Made by a program: the position numbers and the translations under genes. A stretch of 64,000 bases of DNA, from contig JAHZJK010000004.1 of NCBI GenBank assembly GCA_022600955.1, positions 1-64,000 of the forward strand, read 5' to 3'. The DNA comes from Gammaproteobacteria bacterium (GTDB lineage Bacteria > Pseudomonadota > Gammaproteobacteria > Steroidobacterales > Woeseiaceae). Positions 40,050 through 52,256 of the stretch are shown here, in pieces; position 1 is the first letter of the stretch, and every line of letters begins with the position of its first letter. Below the pieces are notes generated by a model. That model did no database searches and was not told where the DNA came from. It saw nothing but the letters and a program-made list of their open reading frames with translations.

Positions 40050-40446
40050 AATCGAGAAAAAAGATTCTGAGAAACTGCGTGCCAGGCTGGATAGCGATTT
40101 GCGGGCGATATATGCAAATTTCTGAGATGAAGTTCAGTAAAAAGTGTATAAAATAGTCTAAAAAAGAGCATAAAAGACCCTAATTTCATCAAAAATTTCG
40201 ATACTGAGAGCGCTCCGGAGGAGACCGCAATCTGTATCAAGTAGCGATTCAGGAGATACTTTTAGGCGGAGTTCATGAGTGTTAGCGTCAAATAAGACGT
40301 TTTTTGCGCTTCAATGAGAACATTTCTCTCCATCTACCGTCCAATCAGACAGGCAAACGTGGTTCAGCCGCGGTTCAACCCGCAGGTTGCAGGCTTGAAA
40401 CCATGGGCATGGACCCAATGACTGGGCATAAGAGGAGCATCGAGCA
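40050..40446 (+). other. 397-bp gene-free region with AT-rich part and possible small RNA
   Basis: No supported gene lies here. The first part (about 40135-40195) is AT-rich, with promoter-like TATAAAAT near 40147. Four GGA motifs follow between 40213 and 40270, then a short AT-rich hairpin AGCGTC (40284-40289)/GACGTT (40296-40301) ending in a T run to 40305. A six-codon ORF (MSVSVK) runs from about 40275 with an upstream GGAG, its stop in the hairpin loop. A small RNA or leader is possible but unproven. The GAGGAG at about 40433 belongs to the next gene. Confidence 0.35.
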
Positions 40447-41169
40447 ATGAGCGAGACACTGTCTGAAATCGTTCGGCTAAATGACCGGACCAAACCGACC
40501 GCTTCACTTCACGTCGAAGTGATCGCGGATCTTGTGTGCCCGTTTTCTTTCGTCGGCAAGCGTCGATTCGACGCCGCGCTACACGCCGTACAAGGGCCCA
40601 GCGAAGTGACCTGGTACCCGTATCAGCTCAACCCGGATATTCCGGCGGAGGGTTTGCCCTTCGACGTCTATCTGAGTCAGCGCTTTTCGACGCCAGCCAA
40701 TGTCGATCCTGTGCTTGAATTTCTCAAAGTCGAAGGTGAGTCGGTCGGTATCGAGTTTCGTTTTGACCTTATTCAGCATGTACCCAACAGCCTGCCTGTA
40801 CATCAGATCATGCAGTTGGCAGAAACGCGCGGCAAGGATCCGACGGCGTTGGCAGAAGATCTGTTTTCCGCATTCTTTGAGCAAGGTCGTAACATCGGTG
40901 AGCGCGAAGTTCTGGTCGATATCGCGGCTGCGTATGGCATCGGCGAAGCCGAAGCAAACCGAGCCGTCGATAGCGACAAGCTCAAGCAGCTCGTGCTGAC
41001 GCGCGAGGCACAGGTTCGCAGCAGTGGCATCGCCGGGATTCCAGGTTTCTTGATCAACCGTCGTCTCCTGGTAGTTGGCGCCCAGGAAACCGACAATATC
41101 GTCAATGCATTCGATCGAGCGATGTTTGGTGAGGGTGACGACGAACTCGGTTTGCCAGTGCTGCACTGA
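40447..41169 (+). CDS. FrnE-like DsbA-family oxidoreductase with CPFS active site
   Basis: This 240-aa protein belongs to the FrnE branch of the DsbA thioredoxin-fold family. The usual CPWC redox site reads C31-P-F-S34, so the second Cys is lost. The conserved downstream segments (FVGKRRFDAAL, LNPDIPAEGLPFDVYL, SGIAGIPGFLINRR with the cis-Pro) are intact. A monothiol reaction, such as isomerase or glutathione-linked chemistry, is therefore more likely than dithiol oxidation. Cytoplasmic: no signal peptide is seen. Confidence 0.85.
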   Translation: MSETLSEIVRLNDRTKPTASLHVEVIADLVCPFSFVGKRRFDAALHAVQGPSEVTWYPYQLNPDIPAEGLPFDVYLSQRFSTPANVDPVLEFLKVEGESVGIEFRFDLIQHVPNSLPVHQIMQLAETRGKDPTALAEDLFSAFFEQGRNIGEREVLVDIAAAYGIGEAEANRAVDSDKLKQLVLTREAQVRSSGIAGIPGFLINRRLLVVGAQETDNIVNAFDRAMFGEGDDELGLPVLH

Positions 41170-41200
41170 CGAGCACGCAGCGACGCCAGGGCGAAGTGCG

Positions 41201-42142
41201 CTAAGTGGCCGTCAACCAGTCAACAATGACGCGATTCACGTCGCCCGGTTTTTCCTGCTGACTCCAGTGGCCGCAGTCTTCAAGTCGGTGAATGTCGAGG
41301 TTGGTGACGAGGTCTCGCATGGACTCGACGTGTTGCGGCATGATGATCACGTCGTCGACAGCTTCGAAGAACAAGGTCGGAATGTTGATGACAGGGTCAA
41401 CACCTTCAAGCGCCTGCCAGTTTCGCGTCCAGTTGCGGTACCAGTTAATCGGCTTTGTAAAGCCCGAACGTTCATATGCGGCGACAAAGTAGTCGCGTTC
41501 GACATCGCTTAACAACGCGTCGCCACTCGATTCGGTTCGCGCCATGGTCTTTAACAGGCTCAAGACTTTCATCTGTCGCGGCAAGGTGTCGAAACGCGCG
41601 CGACTGATCTGGTTCTTGCGCATCACGACATTGAAGAAGTGCACCGGGTCGGCAGCGAAAGCCATATCCGCTTCGTCAGAGTCCTGAAAGTTAACAATAT
41701 AGAAATCATCTCCCAGGCGTTGTCGCGCATGTTCAACAGGGTCGATCGGCGTCCGGGGGTAGTGTGGAATGTTAAGGACAATGATTTTTTCGATACGCTC
41801 AGGCGCGATCATCGCCATCTGCCACAGCAGTATCGCGCCCCAATCGTGACCGACGAATACCGCACGCTCGAGACCCTCTGCATCGAGCAGACCATGAATG
41901 TCGCGAATTAACTCCGCTACACAGTAACTCTCAACGTCTTGCGGGCCGCCGGTCTGACCGTAGCCCCGCAAATCCGGCGCAATTGCGCGGAAGCCAGCTG
42001 CAGCGAGGGCCGGCAGCTGAAATCGCCAGGAGAATGCGAGCTCAGGAAAGCCATGCAGGAATACGATAGCCGGGCCGCTGCCCTGCTCATAGACGGCCAT
42101 GCGCAGGCCATTGGTGTCGACAAAGCGGGCGTCTGGGAACAT
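41201..42142 (-). CDS. Alpha/beta hydrolase, epoxide hydrolase-like
   Basis: This 313-aa protein has the oxyanion motif HGFPE, the nucleophile elbow GHDWGAIL with Asp as nucleophile, and a C-terminal GHWSQQEKP with the catalytic His. The Asp nucleophile points to epoxide hydrolases or haloalkane dehalogenases rather than esterases. The HGFPE motif favours an epoxide hydrolase. The substrate is unknown. The start is ATG 42142; TTG 42160 is an alternative. Confidence 0.85.
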   Translation of the reverse strand: MFPDARFVDTNGLRMAVYEQGSGPAIVFLHGFPELAFSWRFQLPALAAAGFRAIAPDLRGYGQTGGPQDVESYCVAELIRDIHGLLDAEGLERAVFVGHDWGAILLWQMAMIAPERIEKIIVLNIPHYPRTPIDPVEHARQRLGDDFYIVNFQDSDEADMAFAADPVHFFNVVMRKNQISRARFDTLPRQMKVLSLLKTMARTESSGDALLSDVERDYFVAAYERSGFTKPINWYRNWTRNWQALEGVDPVINIPTLFFEAVDDVIIMPQHVESMRDLVTNLDIHRLEDCGHWSQQEKPGDVNRVIVDWLTAT

Positions 42143-42262
42143 GCGTGCATTTGACAGCAAAGTGCCGCTGATCGCAAAGTGCTGCGCTGGAGCACAACAA
42201 GCTGAAACACTTCAAACGGGGTTGGCGAGATTGAGTCGGCCACGTGTCATGTTTACTACAGG

Positions 42263-42697
42263 GTGAAGAAGACTATGCAATCTACATTGATTTTTCCGAT
42301 GGCAGCGATGGTGTCGCTCACGGTAGTGGTAATGATCGGCATGGTGCGTAGCCGGATTCGTGCGGTGAAGCATGGCGAGGTTAAAAGCACCTATTACAAG
42401 ACCCACCAGGGAGACACCGAGCCTCGCGAAGTGGCGCAGTTCACTCGTCATGTTGCGAATCTGTTCGAGACTCCTGTGTTGTTCTACGTCGCATGCCTTG
42501 CGGCAATGATCACCCGGCAGGGAGGCACTCTGTTGATGGCTCTGGCCTGGACATTTGTTGCTCTGCGCGTCGTGCATGCCATCGTGCATTTGCGGAGCAA
42601 CAAGATTCCATTGCGAATGAACGTTTTCGGCACCTCATGCATTGTGTTGATCGCCATGTGGGTAACGTTGACTCTCGGGGTTGCAGCGGCACAATGA
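42263..42697 (+). CDS. MAPEG-family membrane protein
   Basis: This 144-aa protein has four hydrophobic helices and the MAPEG pattern (FTRHVANLFETPVLFYVACLAAM, ALRVVHAIVHLRSNKIPLRMNVF). Eukaryotic members act in eicosanoid and glutathione metabolism; bacterial roles are mostly unknown. The start is GTG at 42263 or the ATG at 42275. The stop overlaps the start of the TraR-like gene in an ATGA. Confidence 0.82.
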   Translation: MKKTMQSTLIFPMAAMVSLTVVVMIGMVRSRIRAVKHGEVKSTYYKTHQGDTEPREVAQFTRHVANLFETPVLFYVACLAAMITRQGGTLLMALAWTFVALRVVHAIVHLRSNKIPLRMNVFGTSCIVLIAMWVTLTLGVAAAQ

Positions 42698-43032
42698 GCA
42701 CAGATTGGCGTGACAGGCTGCTGCAGCTCCGTGAAAAACTCGAAGCCGTCGCCGCAACCGGAGAAGAGTCGGCAGCTGTTGTGGAGCTGGATCAGTCCAA
42801 AGTTGGCCGACTTTCGCGAATGGATGCGCTGCAGGCACAGGCCATGTCGCAAGCCTCGGGCCAGAGGCGCGAGGAAACCTTGCGTGGCATAACGGCAGCC
42901 CTGCAGCGAATTGAAGACGACGAGTTCGGCATTTGTCGCAAATGCGACGAGCCGATCAATCCCCGACGGCTGGATTTTGATCCAACCGTATTGCTCTGCA
43001 TCAACTGCGCCAGCCTGTCTGAGGGCCCCTGA
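42694..43032 (+). CDS. TraR/DksA-type zinc-finger protein
   Basis: This 112-aa protein has a coiled-coil-like N-terminal part and a C-terminal four-Cys zinc finger (CRKCDEPINPRRLDFDPTVLLCINC) of the DksA/TraR type. Such proteins can bind the RNA polymerase secondary channel and modify promoter activity; whether this short one does is not shown. The ATG at 42694 overlaps the MAPEG stop, so they are translationally coupled; the longer upstream frame is rejected. Confidence 0.85.
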   Translation: MSTDWRDRLLQLREKLEAVAATGEESAAVVELDQSKVGRLSRMDALQAQAMSQASGQRREETLRGITAALQRIEDDEFGICRKCDEPINPRRLDFDPTVLLCINCASLSEGP

Positions 43033-45060
43033 CTATTTTTTGTAGCGCTCGAACCAGGCGAGAATATTATCGATCTTCGCAATGAGATGTGATGGTCGTG
43101 CGGCGATGCCGTGTGACGCCTCCGGCACCCGAATCAGCGCCGTATCAATTTTCCGCAGCTTCAAGGCCTGGTAGTACTGTTCGGACTCCGGAATGGGTGT
43201 GCGGTGATCCTGCTCACCGGTTAGCAGCGCCGTTGGCGTTGTCACATTGCCAACCAGTGACAGCGGTGAGCGGACCCAGTAAGCATTCGGGTCTTCCCAT
43301 GGCATGTCGGCAAACCAGTACTCTGGCATGAAGGTCGCAATGTCTGTGGTGAGCACTGTACTCGTCCAGTTGATGACGGGCTTTGCGACCACGGCAGCCG
43401 CAAAACGGTCGGTCTTGCCAACGATCCAGGCACTCAATACACCACCACCCGAGCCGCCGGTTACAAACAGCTGTTCCTCATCAATGTAGCCAAGCGCGAC
43501 AACGGCATCGACGCCAGACATAAGGTCGTCGTAGTCCTGTCCTGGGTAGTTGTGGTGAATTTCATTTGCGAAGTCGAAGCCGTAGCTCGTCGATCCGCGC
43601 GGATTGGTGTAAAGGACGACATACCCTGCCGCTGCATAGAGTTGTACTTCTGAAGAAAAATGTGGGCCGTAGGTTGCGAACGGGCCGCCATGTATTTCCA
43701 GGATCAGTGGGTACTTCTGTGTCGCATCGAAGCCAGGCGGCGTGACAATCCAGCCCTGGATTTGCAGGTCACCTGCGGAGGACTTCCACGAAATCTCCTC
43801 TACAGCACCCAGCTGTTTGCGGCCAAACAGGTCGTCGTTGAGTGACGTCAGGCGGCGTGTTGCACGCGTTCCGCGCCCGCTCGCGACGTCGGCCGGTCGA
43901 TGCACGGTGCCGGCGGTATATGCAAATGCTCCGTTATTCGCGGTAGAGAACCCACCACTGGTATACGGTCTGCCAAGCGTCGTTCCACCGACGTCGTTGG
44001 CAACGACCTTTACCTCGCCTCCCAGTGACAGGCTTGCGAGCAGTTTGCGGCCGAAGTCATCGTAGCTGACGTAAAGACGACTCGAGCTACCAGCCCATTG
44101 CACATCATCAACTTCCCGGTCGAGTTCAGTTGTCAGTGCACTGACGGTGTTGCTTTCCCGGTCCAGAATGTAAACGTCGACATTGTGATAGCCCATTTTT
44201 CGATCGTCGAAACCCAGATACGCAATTTTCCTGCCGTCTGGTGAAACTGCCGGTGCGAAGTCCGGCCCATTACGATCGGTCAATGGCGAAAGCTCTGCGC
44301 TCTCAACATCGAGTGCCCAGATTTCAGACTCCACCGGGTCGTACTCATAGTCGACCTGCAAGTTAGCTGCGAAAATTATTTCATCACCGTCAGGCGTCCA
44401 GGAAAGCCGACCGCCATGGTTAAACTCACCGTTCGTCATCTGACGCGGTGTACCGCCCTCAGCCGATATGACGAAAATATGGCTCTCACCGGTACTGAGG
44501 TAGCCGGCGCCGTCGCCGCGGTACTGAATAGCATCAATGACCTTGACGGGTGGTGCCCATTCGGCGCCTTCAGGCTTTGCCGGAGGTTTAGCCAGCGAGG
44601 TCGCCTCGCGCGGCACAAACATTGTGAACGCAATCTGCTTGCCGTCTGGTGACCAGGATAATGATGAAGGGGTGTGTCGCAGGTTTGAGATTACCGCTGT
44701 CTGACCACTGTCCATCCAGCGCACGTGGATCTGCGCACCGCGATTGCCGTCACCGCTTACGTAAGCAAGTCGGTCGCCGCCCGGCGACCAGCGAGGGCTG
44801 GAGTAACTTGTCGAGCCTGACAGGAGCGGACGGTGTTTGCCGCCATCAGCATCAATGATCCAGATATTGGACACTGCGCGGTCGCTCATGATGTCCATAG
44901 ACTTGCGCGCATAGGCAACACGCGATCCGTCGGGTGAAATCTGCGGGCTTGCTGCATATTCGAGTTGAAATATGTCCGTATTAACGAGCGTGTTTTCGCC
45001 CGCGAATACGAGGCTCGGAATAACGGCTGCAGCAAGGCAAGCGATCAGGATTTTTCTCAC
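43033..45060 (-). CDS. Secreted S9-family (prolyl oligopeptidase-like) peptidase
   Basis: This 675-aa exported serine peptidase has a signal peptide (KILIACLAAAVIPSLVFAGE). A WD40-like beta-propeller (repeats such as ASPQISPDGSRVAYARKS and PRWSPGGDRLAYVSGDG) precedes a C-terminal alpha/beta-hydrolase domain. The nucleophile motif is GGSGGG, with D and H in GEQDHRTPIPESEQ and EASHGIAARPSH. GTG at 45060 is chosen because AGAGG lies upstream. It probably cleaves peptides in the periplasm. Confidence 0.9.
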   Translation of the reverse strand: MRKILIACLAAAVIPSLVFAGENTLVNTDIFQLEYAASPQISPDGSRVAYARKSMDIMSDRAVSNIWIIDADGGKHRPLLSGSTSYSSPRWSPGGDRLAYVSGDGNRGAQIHVRWMDSGQTAVISNLRHTPSSLSWSPDGKQIAFTMFVPREATSLAKPPAKPEGAEWAPPVKVIDAIQYRGDGAGYLSTGESHIFVISAEGGTPRQMTNGEFNHGGRLSWTPDGDEIIFAANLQVDYEYDPVESEIWALDVESAELSPLTDRNGPDFAPAVSPDGRKIAYLGFDDRKMGYHNVDVYILDRESNTVSALTTELDREVDDVQWAGSSSRLYVSYDDFGRKLLASLSLGGEVKVVANDVGGTTLGRPYTSGGFSTANNGAFAYTAGTVHRPADVASGRGTRATRRLTSLNDDLFGRKQLGAVEEISWKSSAGDLQIQGWIVTPPGFDATQKYPLILEIHGGPFATYGPHFSSEVQLYAAAGYVVLYTNPRGSTSYGFDFANEIHHNYPGQDYDDLMSGVDAVVALGYIDEEQLFVTGGSGGGVLSAWIVGKTDRFAAAVVAKPVINWTSTVLTTDIATFMPEYWFADMPWEDPNAYWVRSPLSLVGNVTTPTALLTGEQDHRTPIPESEQYYQALKLRKIDTALIRVPEASHGIAARPSHLIAKIDNILAWFERYKK

Positions 45061-45150
45061 GGGAAACCTCTTTGTTTGCGTTCTGGTTATGGAGGGTATT
45101 GCGGTCATTGTGGCATGTTAGGCTGCAACAAAGCATATCAGGGGATAAAC

Positions 45151-47028
45151 ATGGGTCTTGAGCGGGTTGCGTGCTTAGCAGGTGTATTGGCGATCATGCT
45201 GATGACAACTGCTAGGGCGGACGATGATGAGACGATCGTGCCGACTAGCATTGACGAGCTGCGCGAAGCAATTTCAGGTGTGCTTGAAGAGCACGAGGTG
45301 CCGGCGGTTGGCATTGCCATCGTCGATGAGACCGGGCCGGTCTGGATTGATGCGATCGGCAAAGCAAGTCTCGAAAATGACGTTGCTGCTGACGAGAACT
45401 CGATGTTCCGTATTGGCTCGACATCGAAGATGTTTGTGGCGTTGTCAGTCCTGAAACTTGTAGAAGAGGGCAGGCTGTCGCTCGACGACCGCATTGCTGA
45501 TCTTGTGCCTGATATCGAGTTCAATAATGAATGGGAAGACAGTGATCCGGTCCGTGTTGTGCACTTGCTGGAACACACCACGGGATGGGATGATATTCAT
45601 CTCCTTGAGTACGCTCACAACGATCCCACGCCCGCAACGCTAAAGGCCGGGCTTGATCTGCATCCTCATTCGAGAGTTTCTCGCTGGACGCCAGGCACGC
45701 GCAGCTCGTATTGCAACTCAGGACCGCCAGTCGCCGCCTACATCGTGCAGATAATCACGGGTCAGGACTTCGAAGAGTACGTACAGGAAAACTTCCTGGA
45801 TCCAATGGGGATGGACACGATGACTTACCGCCTGTCTGCGGACGTGGAGCAACGCGGTGTCACTCTGTACGACCACGAGCATACGCCGCAGGATTACTGG
45901 CACATCATCATGCGCCCGTCCGGTTCGATTAACGCATCTGCGTCTGATATGGCGAAGATGGTTTACTTTTTCGTTAACCGCGGTGCTGTTGACGGTCAGC
46001 AGCTGGTTTCGACTGACTCGATCAAGCGCATGGAAACTGTCGCGTCTACGTCTGCTGCATCGACCGGGCAACAAACCGGCTATGCATTGCACAACTATTC
46101 GTCCACTCATAAGCAATGGATATTTCGGTCACACAATGGTGGGGTCAACGGTGGGTTGACCGAACTCTCGTACCTGCCCGAAGCCAGTCTCGGTTACGCA
46201 TTCATGATCAATTCCGGGAATGGGGCGGCCTTCGGTGACATTTCGGATCTCGTCCGAAATTACCTGACTCGAAACCTCGACACGCCGTCGAGCGCGACAG
46301 CAATCGAAGTGACACCTGCGCATGAGTCACTTGCGGGCATGTACAAGCCGATCAACCCGCGCCAGGAGATCGGCCGCTTCATGGAGACTGTCTTCGGCGT
46401 GCAGCGGTTCTGGTTTGAGGACGGCAAGCTGCGTCACAAGGGCCTGTTCGACGACGAGACCAAAGCTTACGTGCCTATCGCGGCGAATCTGTTCAAAGAT
46501 GAAGAATCCGGGATCGCCGTGCTCTCGGCTGTTGACGACCCGCTCGCAGGACCGGTCCTGCACCTGGGTACGTTGGTATTGCAACCTGTCTCAGCCGTGG
46601 TTGCGTATGGTCAGCTCGTGATCGGCGCGCTCTGGGGCCTGTGTATCGCAATTTCACTGCCATACCTGCTGATCTGGGGTGTGCGGCGATGGCGCGGCAA
46701 AATAACGCCAGGTGCAGCCATTCGCATTCGTGTCTGGCCGCTGCTGGCCGGTATCAGTGCGCTTGTGTTTGTGTGGATGTTCAGCCTCGGGTTTGCTGAC
46801 CCGTTCGAGTTGCTTGGCAAGCCGACTCTGGTCTCAGTGTCGATCATGCTTGCGACACTGGCATTTGCCGTATTTGCAGTACTGGGTGTCATGACGGCCT
46901 GGCGCGAGCGTCACACAGAGATGAATCGCGTCAACTACTGGTATTCAACGGTCGCCTCGTCACTGCATTTTCTGGTCGCTCTGTTCCTGCTGTCGTTCGG
47001 CATTATCGGACTGATGACCTGGGCCTAG
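45151..47028 (+). CDS. Secreted/membrane serine hydrolase, beta-lactamase (class C-like) fold
   Basis: This 625-aa protein has a signal peptide (MGLERVACLAGVLAIMLMTTARA). Its penicillin-binding/beta-lactamase-type domain carries S90-T-S-K93 (SxxK) and Y187-C-N189 (YxN). The C-terminal region (about residues 480-625) has four hydrophobic helices. It resembles esterase/peptidase members of the class C family rather than true antibiotic-degrading lactamases. ATG at 45151 was chosen because the signal peptide starts there. It is divergent from the S9 peptidase. Confidence 0.85.
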   Translation: MGLERVACLAGVLAIMLMTTARADDDETIVPTSIDELREAISGVLEEHEVPAVGIAIVDETGPVWIDAIGKASLENDVAADENSMFRIGSTSKMFVALSVLKLVEEGRLSLDDRIADLVPDIEFNNEWEDSDPVRVVHLLEHTTGWDDIHLLEYAHNDPTPATLKAGLDLHPHSRVSRWTPGTRSSYCNSGPPVAAYIVQIITGQDFEEYVQENFLDPMGMDTMTYRLSADVEQRGVTLYDHEHTPQDYWHIIMRPSGSINASASDMAKMVYFFVNRGAVDGQQLVSTDSIKRMETVASTSAASTGQQTGYALHNYSSTHKQWIFRSHNGGVNGGLTELSYLPEASLGYAFMINSGNGAAFGDISDLVRNYLTRNLDTPSSATAIEVTPAHESLAGMYKPINPRQEIGRFMETVFGVQRFWFEDGKLRHKGLFDDETKAYVPIAANLFKDEESGIAVLSAVDDPLAGPVLHLGTLVLQPVSAVVAYGQLVIGALWGLCIAISLPYLLIWGVRRWRGKITPGAAIRIRVWPLLAGISALVFVWMFSLGFADPFELLGKPTLVSVSIMLATLAFAVFAVLGVMTAWRERHTEMNRVNYWYSTVASSLHFLVALFLLSFGIIGLMTWA

Positions 47029-47038
47029 CGAGACAAGT

Positions 47039-47073
47039 GCGTCGAAAACCCTTGTGTTTTTGGGGTTTCGGCG
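47039..47073 (+). other. Imperfect hairpin after the serine hydrolase
   Basis: GCGTCGAAAACCC pairs with GGGGTTTCGGCGC around an inner T-rich loop, with one A/G mismatch and a G-T pair. It may help to end the upstream transcript but has no terminal T run, so the assignment is weak. Confidence 0.35.
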
Positions 47074-47323
47074 CTAGTTTGCCGCCTAAGACGCTGATGG
47101 GGACAAGTACGTGGTCCACTCAGGCCAAAGCGACCGGAGGAGAGTGCGAGCTCCGGGCCTGAAACCGCCGAATATCACCCCGGAGTCGCCAGCCAAAAAG
47201 TGCTACGGCCTCGCCGTGTTCTGAGTAGATCTGGCCGGATGATCCACGAGACGGATGTCAGGTTCGCGCTAAGCGGCGAATCGTTGAGGTGGCCAGTCGT
47301 CCATTGGACAAGCGGTCGCGAAA

Positions 47324-47355
47324 CCGGGTGGTACCGCGAAGAATTCTCGCCCCGG
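47324..47355 (+). promoter_or_regulatory. T-box antiterminator
   Basis: CCGGG (47324-47328) and GCGA (47336-47339) flank the seven-base bulge TGGTACC and pair with CCCGG (47351-47355) and TCGC (47347-47350). This is the standard antiterminator shape; the bulge base-pairs with the tRNA acceptor end. It uses bases 47348-47355 that are also the left arm of the terminator, so the two structures exclude each other. Confidence 0.9.
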
Positions 47356-47384
47356 GTGCAGTTAATGCGCCCGGGGCGTTTTTT
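47348..47384 (+). terminator. T-box leader terminator
   Basis: A 13-bp stem (47348-47360 with 47366-47378, one G-U pair) closes on the loop GTTAA and is followed by six T. It sits just before the ileS Shine-Dalgarno GGAG (47389-47392). It should end transcription when tRNA-Ile is charged. Confidence 0.92.
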
Positions 47385-47400
47385 GTCTGGAGTTGAGATT

Positions 47401-50546
<3,146 letters not shown>

Positions 50547-50550
<4 letters not shown>

Positions 50551-52166
50551 AAACTGCGTTTGGACTCAAGCAATACTTGCACATCGTCAATCGTTGGATC
50601 ACCACCGAGCGGGAAAGCGATATCGAGATGAATCATCTTGCCGGATGAGCTGCGCGTTGGCGCGAAGCGTAATCCAATGCCGATGTCGGTGAGCCATTTG
50701 TAACGCTGTTCGCCGACCGGGTTATCCCCCCAGACGCGGCCACTATCCAGAAAAACGGCGCCCCCGATACGGGCGAGCCGAAACGGATACCAATCTGTAA
50801 AATAGCGTTGCTCGAGTGAAACGATCACTCTCGAATCACCGTTCTGGTAACGCAGCGGATAGCCGCGCAGACCCGTCGAACCACCCAGCTGTACGAGATT
50901 GTCCAGGTCCAGCGCTTGCCCGGCCGTAAGACTGACAGTGGCGAAGAACAGACGTTTTTCCGATTGCGTACGGTAATAACGCGCCCGCAGTGTTGCGAGG
51001 GCGTTTGCCGTTCGCCCTGACTCCAGCCGGCCACTCGCTGAACCAGACAACAGTAGTGCTATCTTGTCCAGCGCGCCGAAACTCGTATTGGCGCTGGCTG
51101 AGTACATCAGGGCGTCACGATCCGACGAAAAACGCTCACTGGCGTAGCCGAGGCTGGCGGTCAGTCGGGTGCCCAGGTAGAAATCTTCGGTCTTGCCAAT
51201 CTGGTCGCGGTTCTGCGATGTCTCATAGCGGTCTTCCAGGAGCTCGACGCCAAAAAATGGATAAATGAGTTTTCGATCTACCGGGACAGAATCAGGAAGC
51301 ACGGTAGACGCTGCACTCGTGAACTGGTTTTGATCGTGGATGATTCCGGCTGTCCAACGTCGCACCCAGCCATTTTGAACGCCTTTTGACCAACCGCCGA
51401 AAGCGCTGAAATAGTCTTGCTCGCGATTGTAGTCAGCCGCTTCCTCACCGAGCGAATAGATCGTATCGCGGCGTTCATTTTTTAATCCGTACACACCAGC
51501 AGACCAGCGTGTATCGAGTGCGAAGAAGGGCCGCGTTAACGACACCTGCTGCGTGTCGCCATCAGAGCTGTCCGCAAGCCGCACAAACAGGCTCAGCCAG
51601 TTGCTGCCGAGGTGTCGGTCTGAAAACTCGAGACTGTTCGATCGACGATCGACGTTCTCTTCATGCGAGAGTCGAATTCTCTGACCCCGACCCAGGAGAT
51701 TCTGCTCTTCAATGCCGATGCGACTCGTGTTTTCGCCGCCCTTGCGCGATGCGGACACGTCAGGACCCAGTGTCCAGACGTCACGGGTTTTGACAGCAAG
51801 GTCGACGACGCCATTTTCGTAGCGCAATGGCTGGATGTCCGCATCAAAAAAGTAGTTGTTCTGGCGCAATACGCGTCCGGACTCCGCCACGAGCCGCGGT
51901 GAGTAAGGCGAACCACTCCGGATCAGTAATTGTTTTCGAATGACCCTGTCTTTGGTGACGATATGCCAGCGATTCGCGAGGCGATAGAGCCAGTTGTTCT
52001 CCTCTGGATTACTGAGGTCGAAAACATTCGATTTCTGCAGCACGATTTCCCCAATGATCGCATTTTGCTGCTGCAACAATTGCGCATCCGGCGTTTCTCC
52101 CGCATTGCAAAGGGCGGGCGAAAGCAGCATGAGGATGGCCGATCTGGGGATAAACGTGGCGTGCAT
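50547..52166 (-). CDS. Omp85-superfamily outer-membrane protein with one POTRA domain
   Basis: This 539-aa precursor has a signal peptide ending near LCNAGE. One POTRA-like domain follows (VIRKQLLIRSGSPYSPRLVAESGRVLRQNNYFFDADIQP, about residues 74-125). The beta-barrel carries the Omp85 motif GLRGYP and ends with a terminal Phe (SKRSF). BamA has five POTRA domains and TamA three, so this is a reduced relative, closer to single-POTRA surface-antigen-like proteins. The cargo is unknown. Confidence 0.8.
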
Positions 52167-52220
52167 AGTCGCGAATCATACTCGGAAACTGGCGTCGCTT
52201 TTCGGTGACAGTCTCGACAC

Positions 52221-52250
52221 TTGCGTGACCTTTGGCAAACCTGCTATAAA
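52221..52250 (+). promoter_or_regulatory. Candidate sigma-70 promoter
   Basis: TTGCGT (52221-52226) and TATAAA (52245-52250) are 18 bp apart. The predicted start, near 52257, gives a leader of about 150 nt before the small gene at 52410. Confidence 0.6.
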
Positions 52251-52256
52251 AACAGC

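Larger units (their letters stand above)
47092..47385 (+). promoter_or_regulatory. T-box riboswitch (tRNA-Ile sensing leader) of ileS
   Basis: This leader shows nearly every hallmark of a T-box. Stem I: GGGG (47099-47102)/CCCC (47178-47181); AGTA S-turn at 47106-47109 opposite GAATATCA, with specifier ATC at 47174-47176 followed by A; helix GTGGT/ACCGC; CAGGCC (47121-47126)/GGCCTG (47156-47161); a left-side bulge AAAGCGAC; CGGAG/CTCCG with distal loop containing GTGCGA; conserved TGAAA. Stem III: GTCC/GGAC at 47299-47309. T-box core GGGTGGTACCGCG lies at 47326-47338. ATC reads tRNA-Ile (anticodon GAU), and TGGT fits a tRNA ending ACCA. Uncharged tRNA-Ile should allow readthrough into ileS. 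Confidence 0.92.

Noticed and set aside
40195..40280. Glycine-type riboswitch
   Set aside because: GGAGGAGACCGC superficially recalls a riboswitch core, but the second conserved half and a metabolic target gene are missing.
40050..40446. RsmY/RsmZ small RNA
   Set aside because: GGA motifs are present, but no GacA upstream box (TGTAAG...CTTACA) was seen, and the terminator is weak. Kept only as a tentative finding.
47050..47086. Sigma-70 promoter for the T-box leader (TTGTGT-17-TAGTTT)
   Set aside because: Only three of six bases match in each hexamer. A promoter must lie nearby, but this one is not strong enough to list.
47200..47400. N-terminal extension of ileS by 67 codons
   Set aside because: These codons run through the T-box core and terminator, and no IleS has such an N-terminus. 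The TTG at 47401 has a well-placed Shine-Dalgarno.
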